From the NCBI GenBank assembly GCA_029582265.1, contig CM055831.1:23636682-23700681 (forward strand): 64,000 nt of DNA, written 5' to 3'. The translations under genes were made by a program, and so were the position numbers. Positions 48,561-59,502 of the stretch are shown piece after piece. The first letter of the stretch is position 1. Each line of letters starts with the position of its first letter. This DNA comes from Zoroaster sp. YZ-2022 (lineage: Eukaryota > Echinodermata > Asteroidea > Forcipulatida > Zoroasteridae). Below the pieces are notes generated by a model. That model was given only the letters and a program-made list of their open reading frames with translations, did not search any database and had not been told where the DNA came from.

Positions 48561-49087
48561 TTCTATCTGTTAATAAATGATATAAGAAATGAAAATTGTG
48601 AACAAACTCAACATCAGCCACATACACATATCCTGACTGCCCTGCGAAGGGGGGGGGGGGTGTAGGAGATTTTTTTTTATAGGATCATAACCCCGGTAAA
48701 AAAGACCTATTGCACAAACTTGTCAGTAGGCCCAAAAAAGTCTCCTGATTCTGATCTCCATGCACATCACCTCAGACCCGCATGTCAGCCTTTTTAGTTT
48801 TCTTTGCTATGAAACAATTCCCAATTGCAGCAAATATTGCTGGATCGATTGGAATTTTGCAGCTTTTTCACATAGGGTATGAACGTTTGCCCGACTTGTG
48901 TGGCCTCTCTTAGCCACCATACTTTGTATATGGGGAATTTAGTCTTGTTCCAATAACTTAACCGTGTAAAAATGTTAACATGTATCACCCCCCCAAAAAA
49001 AAGATTACAAAAAAAAAATGTGTCACCACACCGATATAGAAGCCGACCCATGACCAGAAACCAGACTTTTTTGTTTTGGCCGTATAA

Positions 49088-49450
49088 TCTTTTTTTTTTT
49101 TTTTTTAATTTTTTTTTTAATGCAATTCGCCCTACACAAGGCCAATGGCCACTCCAAGGTGGGGGCTACTAAGTCATTGAATTGTTACAACGACTCCACA
49201 CTGAAGAAACCAGCCCCTCGCACCGAAACAAGACAAGTTAATAACCGTCCTCATCACGGTGCGAATAGGACTGGGAGGGGCAACTAGTCCAGAACAAGGC
49301 AGTTGTTAAACTGTCTCTGCCCCTGTAAGCAATTATGGTTAAGTGTCTTGCTCAAGGACACAAGTGTCACGGCCGGGATTCGCACCCACATTCTGCTGCT
49401 AACACCAGAACTTGAGTCCGGCAAGCTAGACAGCACGGCCACGACACTCC
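49088..49450 (-). mobile_element. tRNA-derived SINE with alternative tail (module 5)
   Basis: Same insertion as 27129-27496, with a long T run on the plus strand (A-rich tail) at about 49089-49106. Box B is slightly damaged here (GGGTGCGAATCCC). Confidence 0.82.
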
Positions 49451-50486
49451 ACGAAATGTTTGAAAAAGATTCAGCCATTTCTTTGTCAGAAAATGTATAT
49501 CTATTCACCCATTCATTGATTAAACTTGTTTCGCCTGTGTTATGTTTTTACTATTTTACTTGTGATTTTCATTAATTTTTGTTTTCTTTTGAACAGTGTT
49601 ATTGAAAATTTCAAGTAAATTTTGTCAGAAGTTTGGTTTTTACAAGCCTTTCAAAAGGCTCAAACGTCATCACCTGACAACGGGTCTTGTTTTGACAACC
49701 GAGCGCACAATTGACCAATAGGAATTTGAGGTCATGTACTTCCAATGCAAATTAGCTAATAAATGTTGATTATTGACAACTAAAACAGACTTCGAAACTT
49801 CGCGAAGTTGTTTATTGTTAACATTGATTACATGTTGTCTACACAGACGTTGTATTTAAAAATGCTTGTTATTTTCATGGAATTATAACGTGGACAGTGA
49901 TGATTGAGATGATGATGGAGACAATGATGGAGACAATGTTGACTTTGAACACACTGACAGCGACGGAATTAATGATTTTCAGGGTAAAAATGACAGTAAG
50001 GCCTCTGAATCTGAGGTTGTATGTACCGACAGCAATAGCGATACAGCGATAGGCATATACATGTAGCATGCCATGTACCATGGCATGACCACAACAGCAA
50101 GCAATGTCGCAGGCTAAATGTGCCCCATAGGACCAGCAATAGGGCGAGCAACAAATGTAAAAATTGGACAGATGTTACGATTTCCCACCCCCATTAAAAA
50201 GTGGGGTAGGTCATGTGAAAGTTTCAGCTCAATGCCGAGTCTAAGTCTTGAATAAAGTGTGAAAAAGCATTCATTATTTTTTACAAAAACCCAAGGAGCA
50301 AAAAGTTGCCAATTTTTTAATACCAAGTTTTTAATGTGCATATTTTGTTGTTTTCTCTGAAATGAGATCACTTTATACAGAACAATTATTCAGGATGATT
50401 GGTACCTCTACATGTATCAACATGTATCACATGAAGTTAACATTCCAATAATAATTCAGTATTTTTGTAATCAATGTTGTACATAC

Positions 50487-50764
50487 CTTCCCCACTTTAA
50501 ACCAGTTGGTCTAATCCTTCCCCACTTTAAACCAGTTGGTCTAATCCTTCCCTACAAACCAGTTGGTCTAATCCTTCTCTACAAACCAGTTGGTCTAATC
50601 CTTCTCTACAAACCAGTTGGTCTAATCCTTCCCCACAAACCAGTTGGTCTAATCCTTCCCCACAAACCAGTTGGTCTAATCCTTCCCTACAAACCAGTTG
50701 GTCTAATCCTTCCCTACAAACCAGTTGGTCTAATCCTTCCCTACAAACCAGTTGGTCTAATCTT
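50487..50764. repeat. 27-bp minisatellite, medium allele (module 5)
   Basis: About ten units, with CTCTACA and CCCCACA variants in adjacent pairs, which points to duplication within the array. The frame is open on both strands. Confidence 0.87.
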
Positions 50765-51600
50765 ATCCACTGTATCACTGTCAAAACATCTGTACAAATG
50801 TTAGCTTACCCTACAGTGGTTTTACCTTGTTTTATTGAAGCCAGTTTAAGACAGTTGAACACAAAATGAAGTCAGTTTTTCTTGCTGAAGACAGAGCAAT
50901 TGATGCTACATGTAACGTTAGGGCGGATCCCAACAAAATGGCACTTGACAAACAAAGGTTAAATTGTCACAGCTATAGAGTCATGTGACAAGGTCATAGG
51001 TTTGCCTGCTACACAGTGAATGCAGTGTACATTTCTATGGGTATTATTGGCTCAGTGACGTACATTGAACTTTATTGTCATAGTTCAGCTGTGTTGAGCC
51101 ATATGGTATTGTATACCATATTGGATAGATTATTTCATGTAAACATCACATGTTTACATGATTAATATCCACTGAAAACTCTAGATGTTCCACACTTGTC
51201 TTGATGTTTTGATCTCTGTAATGATTGTTTGATCTCTATGGAAATTTTAACTCAATCAATCCTCATGTTTGGGTCAAGAAAACAGAAAATTAAAAAGAGA
51301 GTGGTGTTCTTTCTTATATCCCTCCTACTACAGCTGTACTTTTAGTGGGAAGTAGAGGTCAAATGTCCTGTTTTGACTGTTGACCCAAATGTGCACCCTT
51401 GGATTACCTGCTGAAAAGAAGAGGCGATAGAGTGGACAGTGGTTAGGATCAATATTGGTACAGCACTTTAATTAATAAAACAAATAATCAAATAAAATGG
51501 AGATTAAATAATTTCCTTTGAAATTAACATTAACCCTAACCCTTCAGGGTATTTTGGCTAGAAATCCTGCCAGATGCATCAGATTGCATCGTCCTAGCCT
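50765..51600. other. T flank of module 5 to the T/V junction, non-coding
   Basis: Matches 6189-6960. At 51535 the T sequence stops at a TTAA followed by CCCTAACCCTTCAGGG and about 55 bases of an element end, then joins the V module at GTCCTAGCCTGGCAC. The V module here lacks the SINE present in V modules 1 and 4. Confidence 0.5.
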
Positions 51601-51643
51601 GGCACTTGCCTTTTATGCTAAAAACAAGGGAATTGTTTACAAG

Positions 51644-51651
51644 TACATGTA
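51644..51651. other. TACATGTA micro-insertion at a TA (V module 5)
   Basis: CAAG-TACATGTA-GCTA here; V modules 1 (TA 7971-7972) and 4 have CAAG-TA-GCTA. Confidence 0.87.
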
Positions 51652-51901
51652 GCTATTAAAAGAGACATAAAGGCTAACCTATTCAACAGAATGCACTGAT
51701 ATTAAGGCCACAGAGTTATGTGCATTAAGTATGCTACCATAAGATTAAAGGAATTTCCACACATGGGGCTTTGTCTCTATGACCATTAGGCAGAGGTGCC
51801 ACATGACAATAATACATGTGAAAATGGCACACTTGAGAAATTAAACCTACAGTCAACTTTTCTCTTCAAAATATACGAAGTTAAGAAAATATAACCTTTA
51901 A

Positions 51902-52153
51902 CCCTAACCCCGTAGGTATTCTAGCTTGGAACCTTCCTGAATCCTCCAAAATCCATCAGTGCACTTTTGGAAACATAATTCCCTTATCTTCAAAATACAC
52001 CATGTATTTTCGTTGATCTTTCATATTCAGCACTTATGGCCTGTACTTCTTGCCAGGTAGTAATTTTGCCCCATTTGAAGAGGTGAAACTACCAGTTTCC
52101 ATCAGTGCTGAATTTTTCCCCAAAAGTGCCCCATGGATTTAGGGTTGTTAGGG
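51902..52153. mobile_element. TTAA-flanked DNA element, family D (V module 5)
   Basis: 252 bp at the same site as 39609-39873, with TTAA 51898-51901 and 52154-52157. A short internal stretch near the right end is deleted compared with the module 4 copy. Confidence 0.86.
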
Positions 52154-52744
52154 TTAAAGTTTGAACTATCACAAACTTGAGTTACTTATTAACAATATCT
52201 CTGAGTTAAAGGGAAATTTAAAGAATAAAAATCTCACTCTGATCCAGATTATAGCCGATTTTGGACCAGTTTGACCATTGTTACACACAGAGGAAAAATA
52301 GTTCATATCTCAAACTTTTCTCAAGTTTAAATATAACAACCCTGTAAGCCAGTGATATAGTGATACAAAAAAGGGCACACGCCTACCTCCGGCCCTTCCT
52401 ATCCCTTACTAGATTTTACCAATTTGATTGTTGCTCTCAGTGATAATGTTATGACACTCACTGAAAATATAATGCCGAGGGTATGTTCCACACACATGTC
52501 CCTTCCTAGTGTCAGCTGTTCTTGTCTTCCTCCCATTGACCTCAGTCTGTGTTCTCATAATACCTCCAAAATTTGTGCAAAATGAAAGATAACTTTATAA
52601 TTTATTCTGTAAATTATATTATTTTTTCCCCAAAATGTTTATTTATCTATTGATGAAAGTCTTGTTTATTAATCTATTGATGAAAGTCTTGTTTATTAAT
52701 GTTTTTTTTTTAATATATGAACTGTTTTTTGTGATATTTTACAG

Positions 52745-53021
52745 ATGATGCAACAGCGATTAGTTCCTACCTCCAGCAACTTGTATCTGCTAGCTAACAC
52801 CATTAGCATTTAAGGCTACCACTTGATGAAACCAGGTACACACTCAATGAACCCCTGCAGCACCCACTACATGAACTCATGGAACCAAGTCACCCGGCCT
52901 CCAAACAAGATGCACTATGTCACCCCATGGAACCCAGTCACCCTCCAAACAAGATGCATTGATGTCACCCCATGGAACCCAGTCACCCTCCAAACAAGAT
53001 GCATTGATGTCACCCCATGGT
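52745..53021 (+). repeat. exon-like segment with short 45-bp minisatellite (V module 5)
   Basis: Same bracket of acceptor-like and donor-like signals as at 8779 and 40435, with three 45-bp units (52890-53021). A small deletion in the first unit (TGCACTATGTCACC) breaks the frame kept in the other two modules, which argues against a translated exon. Confidence 0.7.
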
Positions 53022-53297
53022 AAGAAATGTTTTAGTCGATTAATTATGCCAACATTTTTATTAGACGAGATATTAACATAATCATTCCATGAGATTCTAT
53101 ACAATAGATACATGTAAATATTACTTGGATATTGGCGTTTTTAACTTGCTTCATTTGATTACACATTTCATGTCATATTTGCTGCTGCAATACTCCTAAA
53201 CATGTGTTGTGACACGATCTACGCGTTCAAAACAATTATGCAGTATAAAGGGATTGAGCGTGTCTGGCATCGTGCACTTATATGTAGCATAATTTGC

Positions 53298-54547
53298 CAC
53301 CGCTGCATGCAGAGCGACAAGAGGTTTGTGCGCATGTGCCTTTTTCTGCTCTGTATAGCGCCCTCTATTGGTGTTGTTTCACCAACTTTAAACAAGGTCG
53401 CGTCTTTTGAAATTTGGCAAATCGACTGGAGTTGTACGATCAAAGTGAGTGCAAATGACCTCAATGAACAAAGATCACACATCAATCTACAGTCATGGCT
53501 TTACAAGATGACACGTTTCTGGGTGAATTCATCGAAACCCGCGAAGTGTAAAAAGCGTCTTCAATGTGCATCAAATATTGAGCATCCGTTAAATTTTACA
53601 GATCGAGAGAAGCTAATTATTGGTCCATTTTTGACGTTATTGTACATCTTTCGTGAATTTTTTTCTTGAAAAATCAAGCATAGGAGGGTAGTTAAACTCA
53701 CGAAGAACAGTTTCATGGTGATTATACCTGAGCAAACCCAAGTAACGGCCTCTGGGCAGCAATTCAAAAAGGTGAAATATTGCTATTGATTACATCTTCG
53801 CTGTTTAAATAATGGATTTGGAGTGCATAGAAAGGAAAAAAAATCCTTAAATTAATTTAAAATGGAAGAGTGAACAGAATATATGTATTAAATATTGGTT
53901 TATATTGGCTTATAAACTCAAATCATTCCCGTTTTTAATATTCTAACGTTATTAAAAATTATTTAACCCCCACAATGAAAAGCCCACAATCTAATCCGTG
54001 TGTGTATGCACACGCATACAATGATGTCATCCCAAAACCGTAACGGGTTCCCCAGAAATCTTTTGTTTAACAACACTAAAGCCGCAGGGGAATCCCACCG
54101 CTTAAAAGTTAGCTACTGGGTTTGCTCAAATAACAAAGTAATAATTAGTTAAAATAAGAGTTCTTTCACCTATCATACTTTTTATGTCTCAAGGAAAATT
54201 CATCATCAGGATGAAAATCCGCTTTGAAATATTACCTTTTTCAGCGTCTTGGCGCTCTTGTCAAGGGCCAAAGTTGTGCACAAAAAAACTTCAAGGAAAT
54301 TCGCGTTTGCCCATATTGCTGTAATGTTAGTTCAATATTTGCAGGCGACATATTCTTTCTAATCCTATTGGTTAAAAATTCTCTTTGAAATTAATTTTCA
54401 TTATGTAACAGGCGTTTTATCAATGAACTCATGACGGAAAAAAAAAGTAAAGGTCACGTTATGAATATGCATTTTGTATGACCCTTCAAAATTCTCAAGC
54501 ATGCGCCCAAACCACATGTCGCCTGCAGAGCATTTTGAACAGCGGTG
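53298..54547. mobile_element. 1250-bp DNA element with CACCGCTG ends
   Basis: Inserted in V module 5 where modules 1 and 4 read straight through (TAGCATAATGTGCCAATG at about 9678-9695). Ends are CACCGCTG (53298-53305) and CAGCGGTG (54540-54547), followed inward by a degenerate inverted repeat of about 40 bases (GCAGAGCGACAAGAGGTTTG against the complement of GGGCGCATGC). TTGC lies on both sides (53294-53297, 54548-54551), a possible 4-bp target duplication. Inside is another inverted motif pair around GAGCAAACCCA (53726 and about 54113). The plus-strand open frame 53202-53669 crosses the left end, so it is not a native gene. Superfamily unknown. Confidence 0.75.
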
Positions 54548-55920
54548 TTGCCAATGTGCCATCTACAATTACAAGAATTATCTTACATGTATGTCAAAGA
54601 AGTGAAGATTTAAGGCTGAAGTTTGTGCCACTACTCTGAGGATTGAGATTACTTAGGCCGACGGTTAACCGACCAAAACTGCACTCACCATTTATAAATT
54701 TTCTAACCGGCTAACCAAAACCAATAATTTCAAAAAATATGACCAACAATTTTGGAAGAATTTGCCACACATTTTGTAGTTCTAGATTTTCTTTTTTGCT
54801 GCATTGCTGGAAGTTTATTGATGATTTTTGATACACATTGTGCTATTTGCCGATGATCTATACTTTGTGTGGCCATCAGGTGCTGTCTTTGGATACCCAT
54901 TTGCAATTTTGAACACCCTATTTCATCTGTCATTTACATGTAAAAGTATTGTAAGTGAACAATTTGGACATCCTGTTTTGAAATTTCCAGTTAACCGACC
55001 ATGAAAGATTTGGTTAAACAGGAGTGAACTAACCAGTAACTCCTAGCACTAGCTTGTACATCATATGTTTGCATACACTGTATAGTGACTGTACATGCAC
55101 GGTACACATGCGTTGGTCATAGTACAATGTACGAAATATCAGTACAATTTTTTTCCCCTAAAGCTTCGAATGTCAAAATGTTATTAAAATAGTGATTCCG
55201 TGATATCAATGATTTTTCTGTCTCTATTCGTTATATACAAATGTGATCGAGTTATACCAAGACAAACATCAAGAACTACCACTTAATTTTACTTAAACTC
55301 GGATTCAAATGAAACAAAACAGACAAATTCTTGTGATAGAACACCACAGCCTTGAAACTGTTTTTATTGTCAAAACATCAATTGTTTGTGCCGGATGGCG
55401 AAAAATTGTTTAGCTATCCGGTCACACATGCAAAAAAAAAGAACTTGGGGCGCACCTGAGCCCCTACCATTCTTGGGCTTACATCATGCCCAACAATAAA
55501 TTGGCACACATGGCCATAGATGTGGATACATCTGACCCAACCATTCTTGGGCTTACACCTGGCCATATCTGTGGGTACATTTGACCCCAACCCTGTGGGC
55601 ACACTTGGCCCAAGAAATATGAAATATATTCATAGAAGAGTAATACATTTATAGAGTATTTATACATAGTATAACCAATCAAGTAATATAACCAATCAAG
55701 TAAGTTGTCAAGTTCCACCTTGGCACATGCGGTCGGAAATAGCCCATGTGGTACATTAGAGTGCTATTACAACTTCTTGCATGTTAAGTATTATAAGCTA
55801 ACTCAAAGCAATTACACTTGATGTAAAATAATTTGGCCTGAAAAAGTAAATACTTTTCTTGAAATATACCCAAAAAAAAACACTATTTGCTGTGTGAATC
55901 CCATTAAAAATGCATACATG
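54548..55920. repeat. V module 5, continued, non-coding
   Basis: Matches 9690-11060 and 41310-42710. No gene seen. Confidence 0.55.
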
Positions 55921-56303
55921 TAATCCCTTCTATTATCAGTATTGTTCTTTACAAAGTGGACCCATACTTCAAAATGTCACAACCGGGACATTTTGAGGTA
56001 CACACTTTCTTATCTAAAGATTAATGGCATACCCCAAGGCTCTTCAGAGAGATGAGGTAAACTGAAGCAGCCACTTGCTTTGTTTCATTGCAAGGCTAAC
56101 TTGAAATAAACCAGTGCAGTAACTTGGGGTATACACATACTGTGTGAAGGTCAGAACACTTTGTTTTTGTCCCAGACCCAGGGGCATTTTGTACCATTCT
56201 TGTGTACAGTATGCAATATTTTAAGGCATGCATAGAAAAAGCATTGTGTACTTAGCAGTTTTTGTTTTTGTGGCATTTTGGAGACTGCATGCATACAAGG
56301 GTT
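55921..56303. mobile_element. TTAA-type element, family E (V module 5)
   Basis: Same element and location as 11061-11450 and 42711-43102; the right end is CATACAAGGG followed by TTAA. A small internal deletion near 56190 removes about 13 bases. Confidence 0.7.
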
Positions 56304-58127
56304 AATGAATCTACACAGAAACCAATCTGTGAAAGTCTTTTGGGGGAAATGGGAATATTTTTTCATAACACAAGGCAATAGAGGACAAAGTTTTTATAAC
56401 AATTCAGGCAGAATTATTAGTTTTGTCTAAGGTGTTACTATTCTTAAGAAAAAGTGAAATTATTGCCCAGAACTTATAATAGTCCTAAAAAATGAAGTCA
56501 ACTGACTAGTGTTGTTTTCACATAAAATTTGAAAATTTATATTTTCTCCCAAATATTTAGGGGACACTTTTACAGGTTTATTGTTTAATGTGATGTTGGG
56601 AATATTTAACTAATGAGTGTAGTTCTTGCGTTTATTAGGACGCTAAGAATTGGCAGGATATTTGTGGTTCAGTTTACTTTGTCACATTCTTTCATTGTGA
56701 ATAGACGTAACAATTTAGGACAAAATAATTTAAAGTGCGGAAATTATTTCCCACCACCATCCCCCTTTTGCACCGCCAATGGGTTTATTGCTGGTTAACA
56801 TGTTGAACAACTAAACTAATAAGGACTTGGTTGTGAACAACAAAAACATTTTGACAATATTTGTGTTTTGTATTTATACATATCAGAGTATGGAATAAAT
56901 TATGTAAATTAAATGTAATATACAGTACACGTACATAGGTTAACAATAAAGATCCTCTATGACAGTGCCATCATTCAATTAAATTTTCAAATCAAATTTT
57001 GTATTTTCAAAACTTTTATAACATAACAGTCAGAACAAGAAGACTTAGTAAGAGACGTATTCAATATTGACTCCTTGTAATTCCAGCACACTGTCAGTGG
57101 ACTGTCCCATATTGGTACATGTAAGGGTCAGACAGTCCGCTGACAGAACGTCCTGCATGCACTCATGCCTGGTCGAGTTAATGAGGCTGGCATGGCTCTG
57201 CCCCTTTGTTAGGTGATAAATATTTGAGACTTCCGAAGTCTGATTTATTCATCTGCAGTTTGACAAACTTGGATCTTGGCCATTCGACTGTCATATTTTA
57301 GATATACCCTTTTCAAACTTTTCAATAAATCCAGCCCATTGTCCTTTTCCAGGTTTGGAAAGTTTATATTTCTTAAATATATTTCAGAATTGTAATTTTA
57401 TAGGCATAAATTAAAACATACAATTAAATGCATAGCAAGATATGACAAAATGGACAACCAAACATAATGAGTAACAAAATAGAAGTAATGAGGAAGATTA
57501 AAAGAATCTGTACCAAGATTGCAAATGGAGTTAGTGGAGAGAGGGACATGTGGATAAGGGCGGGACAATTTATTTGAAAAAGTAGATTAAAAATATGAAT
57601 CAAGTTTACCTTTTGTAATTATTAAGTTTGTGTTCTCATTTTTTAAACACTGTCAAACACTATCAAAATCGTATGTGTAGTAAGTACATGTACAGGTCAA
57701 ATTGAGTCAACTGTTTTTGACTGGTAAAAAAGCATTGTCTGCTATTGTTCAGGGTGGTCAAAATGACAGTAAACACCAGTCAAAACTGCCCCTGTGTTCA
57801 CATTTGGGTTAACAGTCAAAACAGGCAGTTGACTGGTTTTGACCCGTGTAGGTACTTCCCACTGAAGGGCAGCTATAGTAGGAGGCTTAAAGAGTACAAT
57901 TTACAAATAGACAACAACAACAAAAGTAAAACTCCCTCACAGGCGTGTTTTTACAGTAATAAACTGTCATAGTGAATTAATGCCAGATTCTGTCATAAAT
58001 TCATTAAACTACTTGTGAAATATTGTTGTGAAATATTTCATTCTCATAGGAAAGATATGGATTCGTGTAAAGCTGATGATCGAATCAATCTTCCTTAGAA
58101 ATAATTTTGCCCGAGGTTCTGTCACTT
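56304..58127. repeat. end of V and W segment of module 5, non-coding
   Basis: Matches 11451-12974, then continues from the empty family C site (57887-57890) into the sequence that follows the element elsewhere. No gene seen. Confidence 0.55.
57116..57123. other. TACATGTA micro-insertion at a TA (W segment, module 5)
   Basis: TTGG-TACATGTA-AGGG here; the W segments of modules 1 (TA 12249-12250), 2 and 4 have TTGG-TA-AGGG. Confidence 0.87.
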
Positions 58128-58131
58128 TTAA

Positions 58132-58496
58132 CCCTCCTAGTTCAGGTGCCTTTTTCCAACAAGTTGATCCACCATTTGAAACCATTCACTTTTGTGGTTT
58201 GAATGGTGAAATAACTGTGTACAGTATTGATTTCCCGAAATGGTTTTGAATGGTAGGTCAGCTAATACAAAACCTTGTTTGGATCTTTCCAAATGGTAGT
58301 ACAGCTAATACAAAACCTTGTTTGGATACTTCTAAGTGGTGAATCAATGGACCCTCTATGCATTTGAATGGATTTGAATGTAGTAAAGCTTGCTACCAAC
58401 ACTGTTCAAATGGTATCACCATGTGTGTACAAAACCAATGGGCATTTTTGAAAGTGGAAATTTTGAATGGTTTCAAATGGTCAAACAGTAGGAGGG
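58132..58496. mobile_element. TTAA-flanked DNA element, family A, short form (365 bp)
   Basis: Flanked by TTAA 58128-58131 and 58497-58500. It consists of the two ends of the long element at 20615-22246, in the opposite orientation, without its interior. The left flank is CTGTCACTT and the right flank TGACACG; in module 1 about 95 bases separate these two flanks, so a deletion between two TTAA sites accompanied or followed the insertion. Confidence 0.87.
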
Positions 58497-58500
58497 TTAA

Positions 58501-59002
58501 TGACACGTAAAATTAAGCTTTTACAGGTTGGTTATGTATATCATGACTTGAAATGTCCCTTGACCCCTTTTCGGTTAACCCTTTATCTGCATACTTGTAG
58601 ATGTAATTTTGTCAACATAAGCAATGTTGTTCCCATCCTGCATATGACATAAAACACAATAAAGGGGGCCACTTTGCATCCATCACGTTAGCAGTTTTTC
58701 CAATGGTTGTTATTTATTTTTAAGTACCTGAAACTGACCAAAAAGTGTTTCAACATGTGAATGGACATGCAGGCTTATACTAGAACTAATTTGAGTTGAT
58801 TTATTTTATTTTTAAATTTTTTTATTAATTTTTTTACCCTCAAATTTCCATAAAAATTTGACGGAAAAAGTTACCTCACTTTTCCGTCCATTTGTTGATG
58901 GAAATTTTAGGGTAATTAAAAAAATAATAGTAATAGTCAACTCAAATTATCTTTAGGATAAGCATGTATGTCTATTCAAATGTTGAAATTCTTTTTGGGT
59001 TT
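58501..59002. other. end of the array, non-coding
   Basis: The T-module start (TGACACGTAARATTAARCTT) is present for about 55 bases and then homology is lost, so no sixth TRIM gene follows. A foldback with arms TAATTTGAGTTGA and TCAACTCAAATTA lies at about 58788-58952. Confidence 0.6.
58788..58952. repeat. AT-rich foldback element
   Basis: The outer arms TAATTTGAGTTGA and TCAACTCAAATTA and inner arms around TTTACCCTCAAATTTCCAT and ATGGAAATTTTAGGGTAA are inverted copies. It fits a small MITE or hairpin. Confidence 0.65.
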
Positions 59003-59502
59003 NNNNNNNNNNNNNNNNNNNNNNNNNNNNNNNNNNNNNNNNNNNNNNNNNNNNNNNNNNNNNNNNNNNNNNNNNNNNNNNNNNNNNNNNNNNNNNNNNN
59101 NNNNNNNNNNNNNNNNNNNNNNNNNNNNNNNNNNNNNNNNNNNNNNNNNNNNNNNNNNNNNNNNNNNNNNNNNNNNNNNNNNNNNNNNNNNNNNNNNNNN
59201 NNNNNNNNNNNNNNNNNNNNNNNNNNNNNNNNNNNNNNNNNNNNNNNNNNNNNNNNNNNNNNNNNNNNNNNNNNNNNNNNNNNNNNNNNNNNNNNNNNNN
59301 NNNNNNNNNNNNNNNNNNNNNNNNNNNNNNNNNNNNNNNNNNNNNNNNNNNNNNNNNNNNNNNNNNNNNNNNNNNNNNNNNNNNNNNNNNNNNNNNNNNN
59401 NNNNNNNNNNNNNNNNNNNNNNNNNNNNNNNNNNNNNNNNNNNNNNNNNNNNNNNNNNNNNNNNNNNNNNNNNNNNNNNNNNNNNNNNNNNNNNNNNNNN
59501 NN
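59003..59502. other. assembly gap (500 N)
   Basis: Exactly 500 unknown bases, a size often used as a placeholder for a scaffold join. The true distance and content are unknown, and nothing can be read across it. Confidence 0.97.

Noticed and set aside
50403..50425. Another TACATGTA-type gain in module 5
   Set aside because: Here the extra bases are a 10-bp tandem duplication (ACATGTATCA), not a gain of CATGTA at a TA.
53202..53669. 155-codon plus-strand open frame
   Set aside because: It begins in the V module and crosses the left end of the 1.25-kb insertion, so it is a chance fusion; no domain is recognised.
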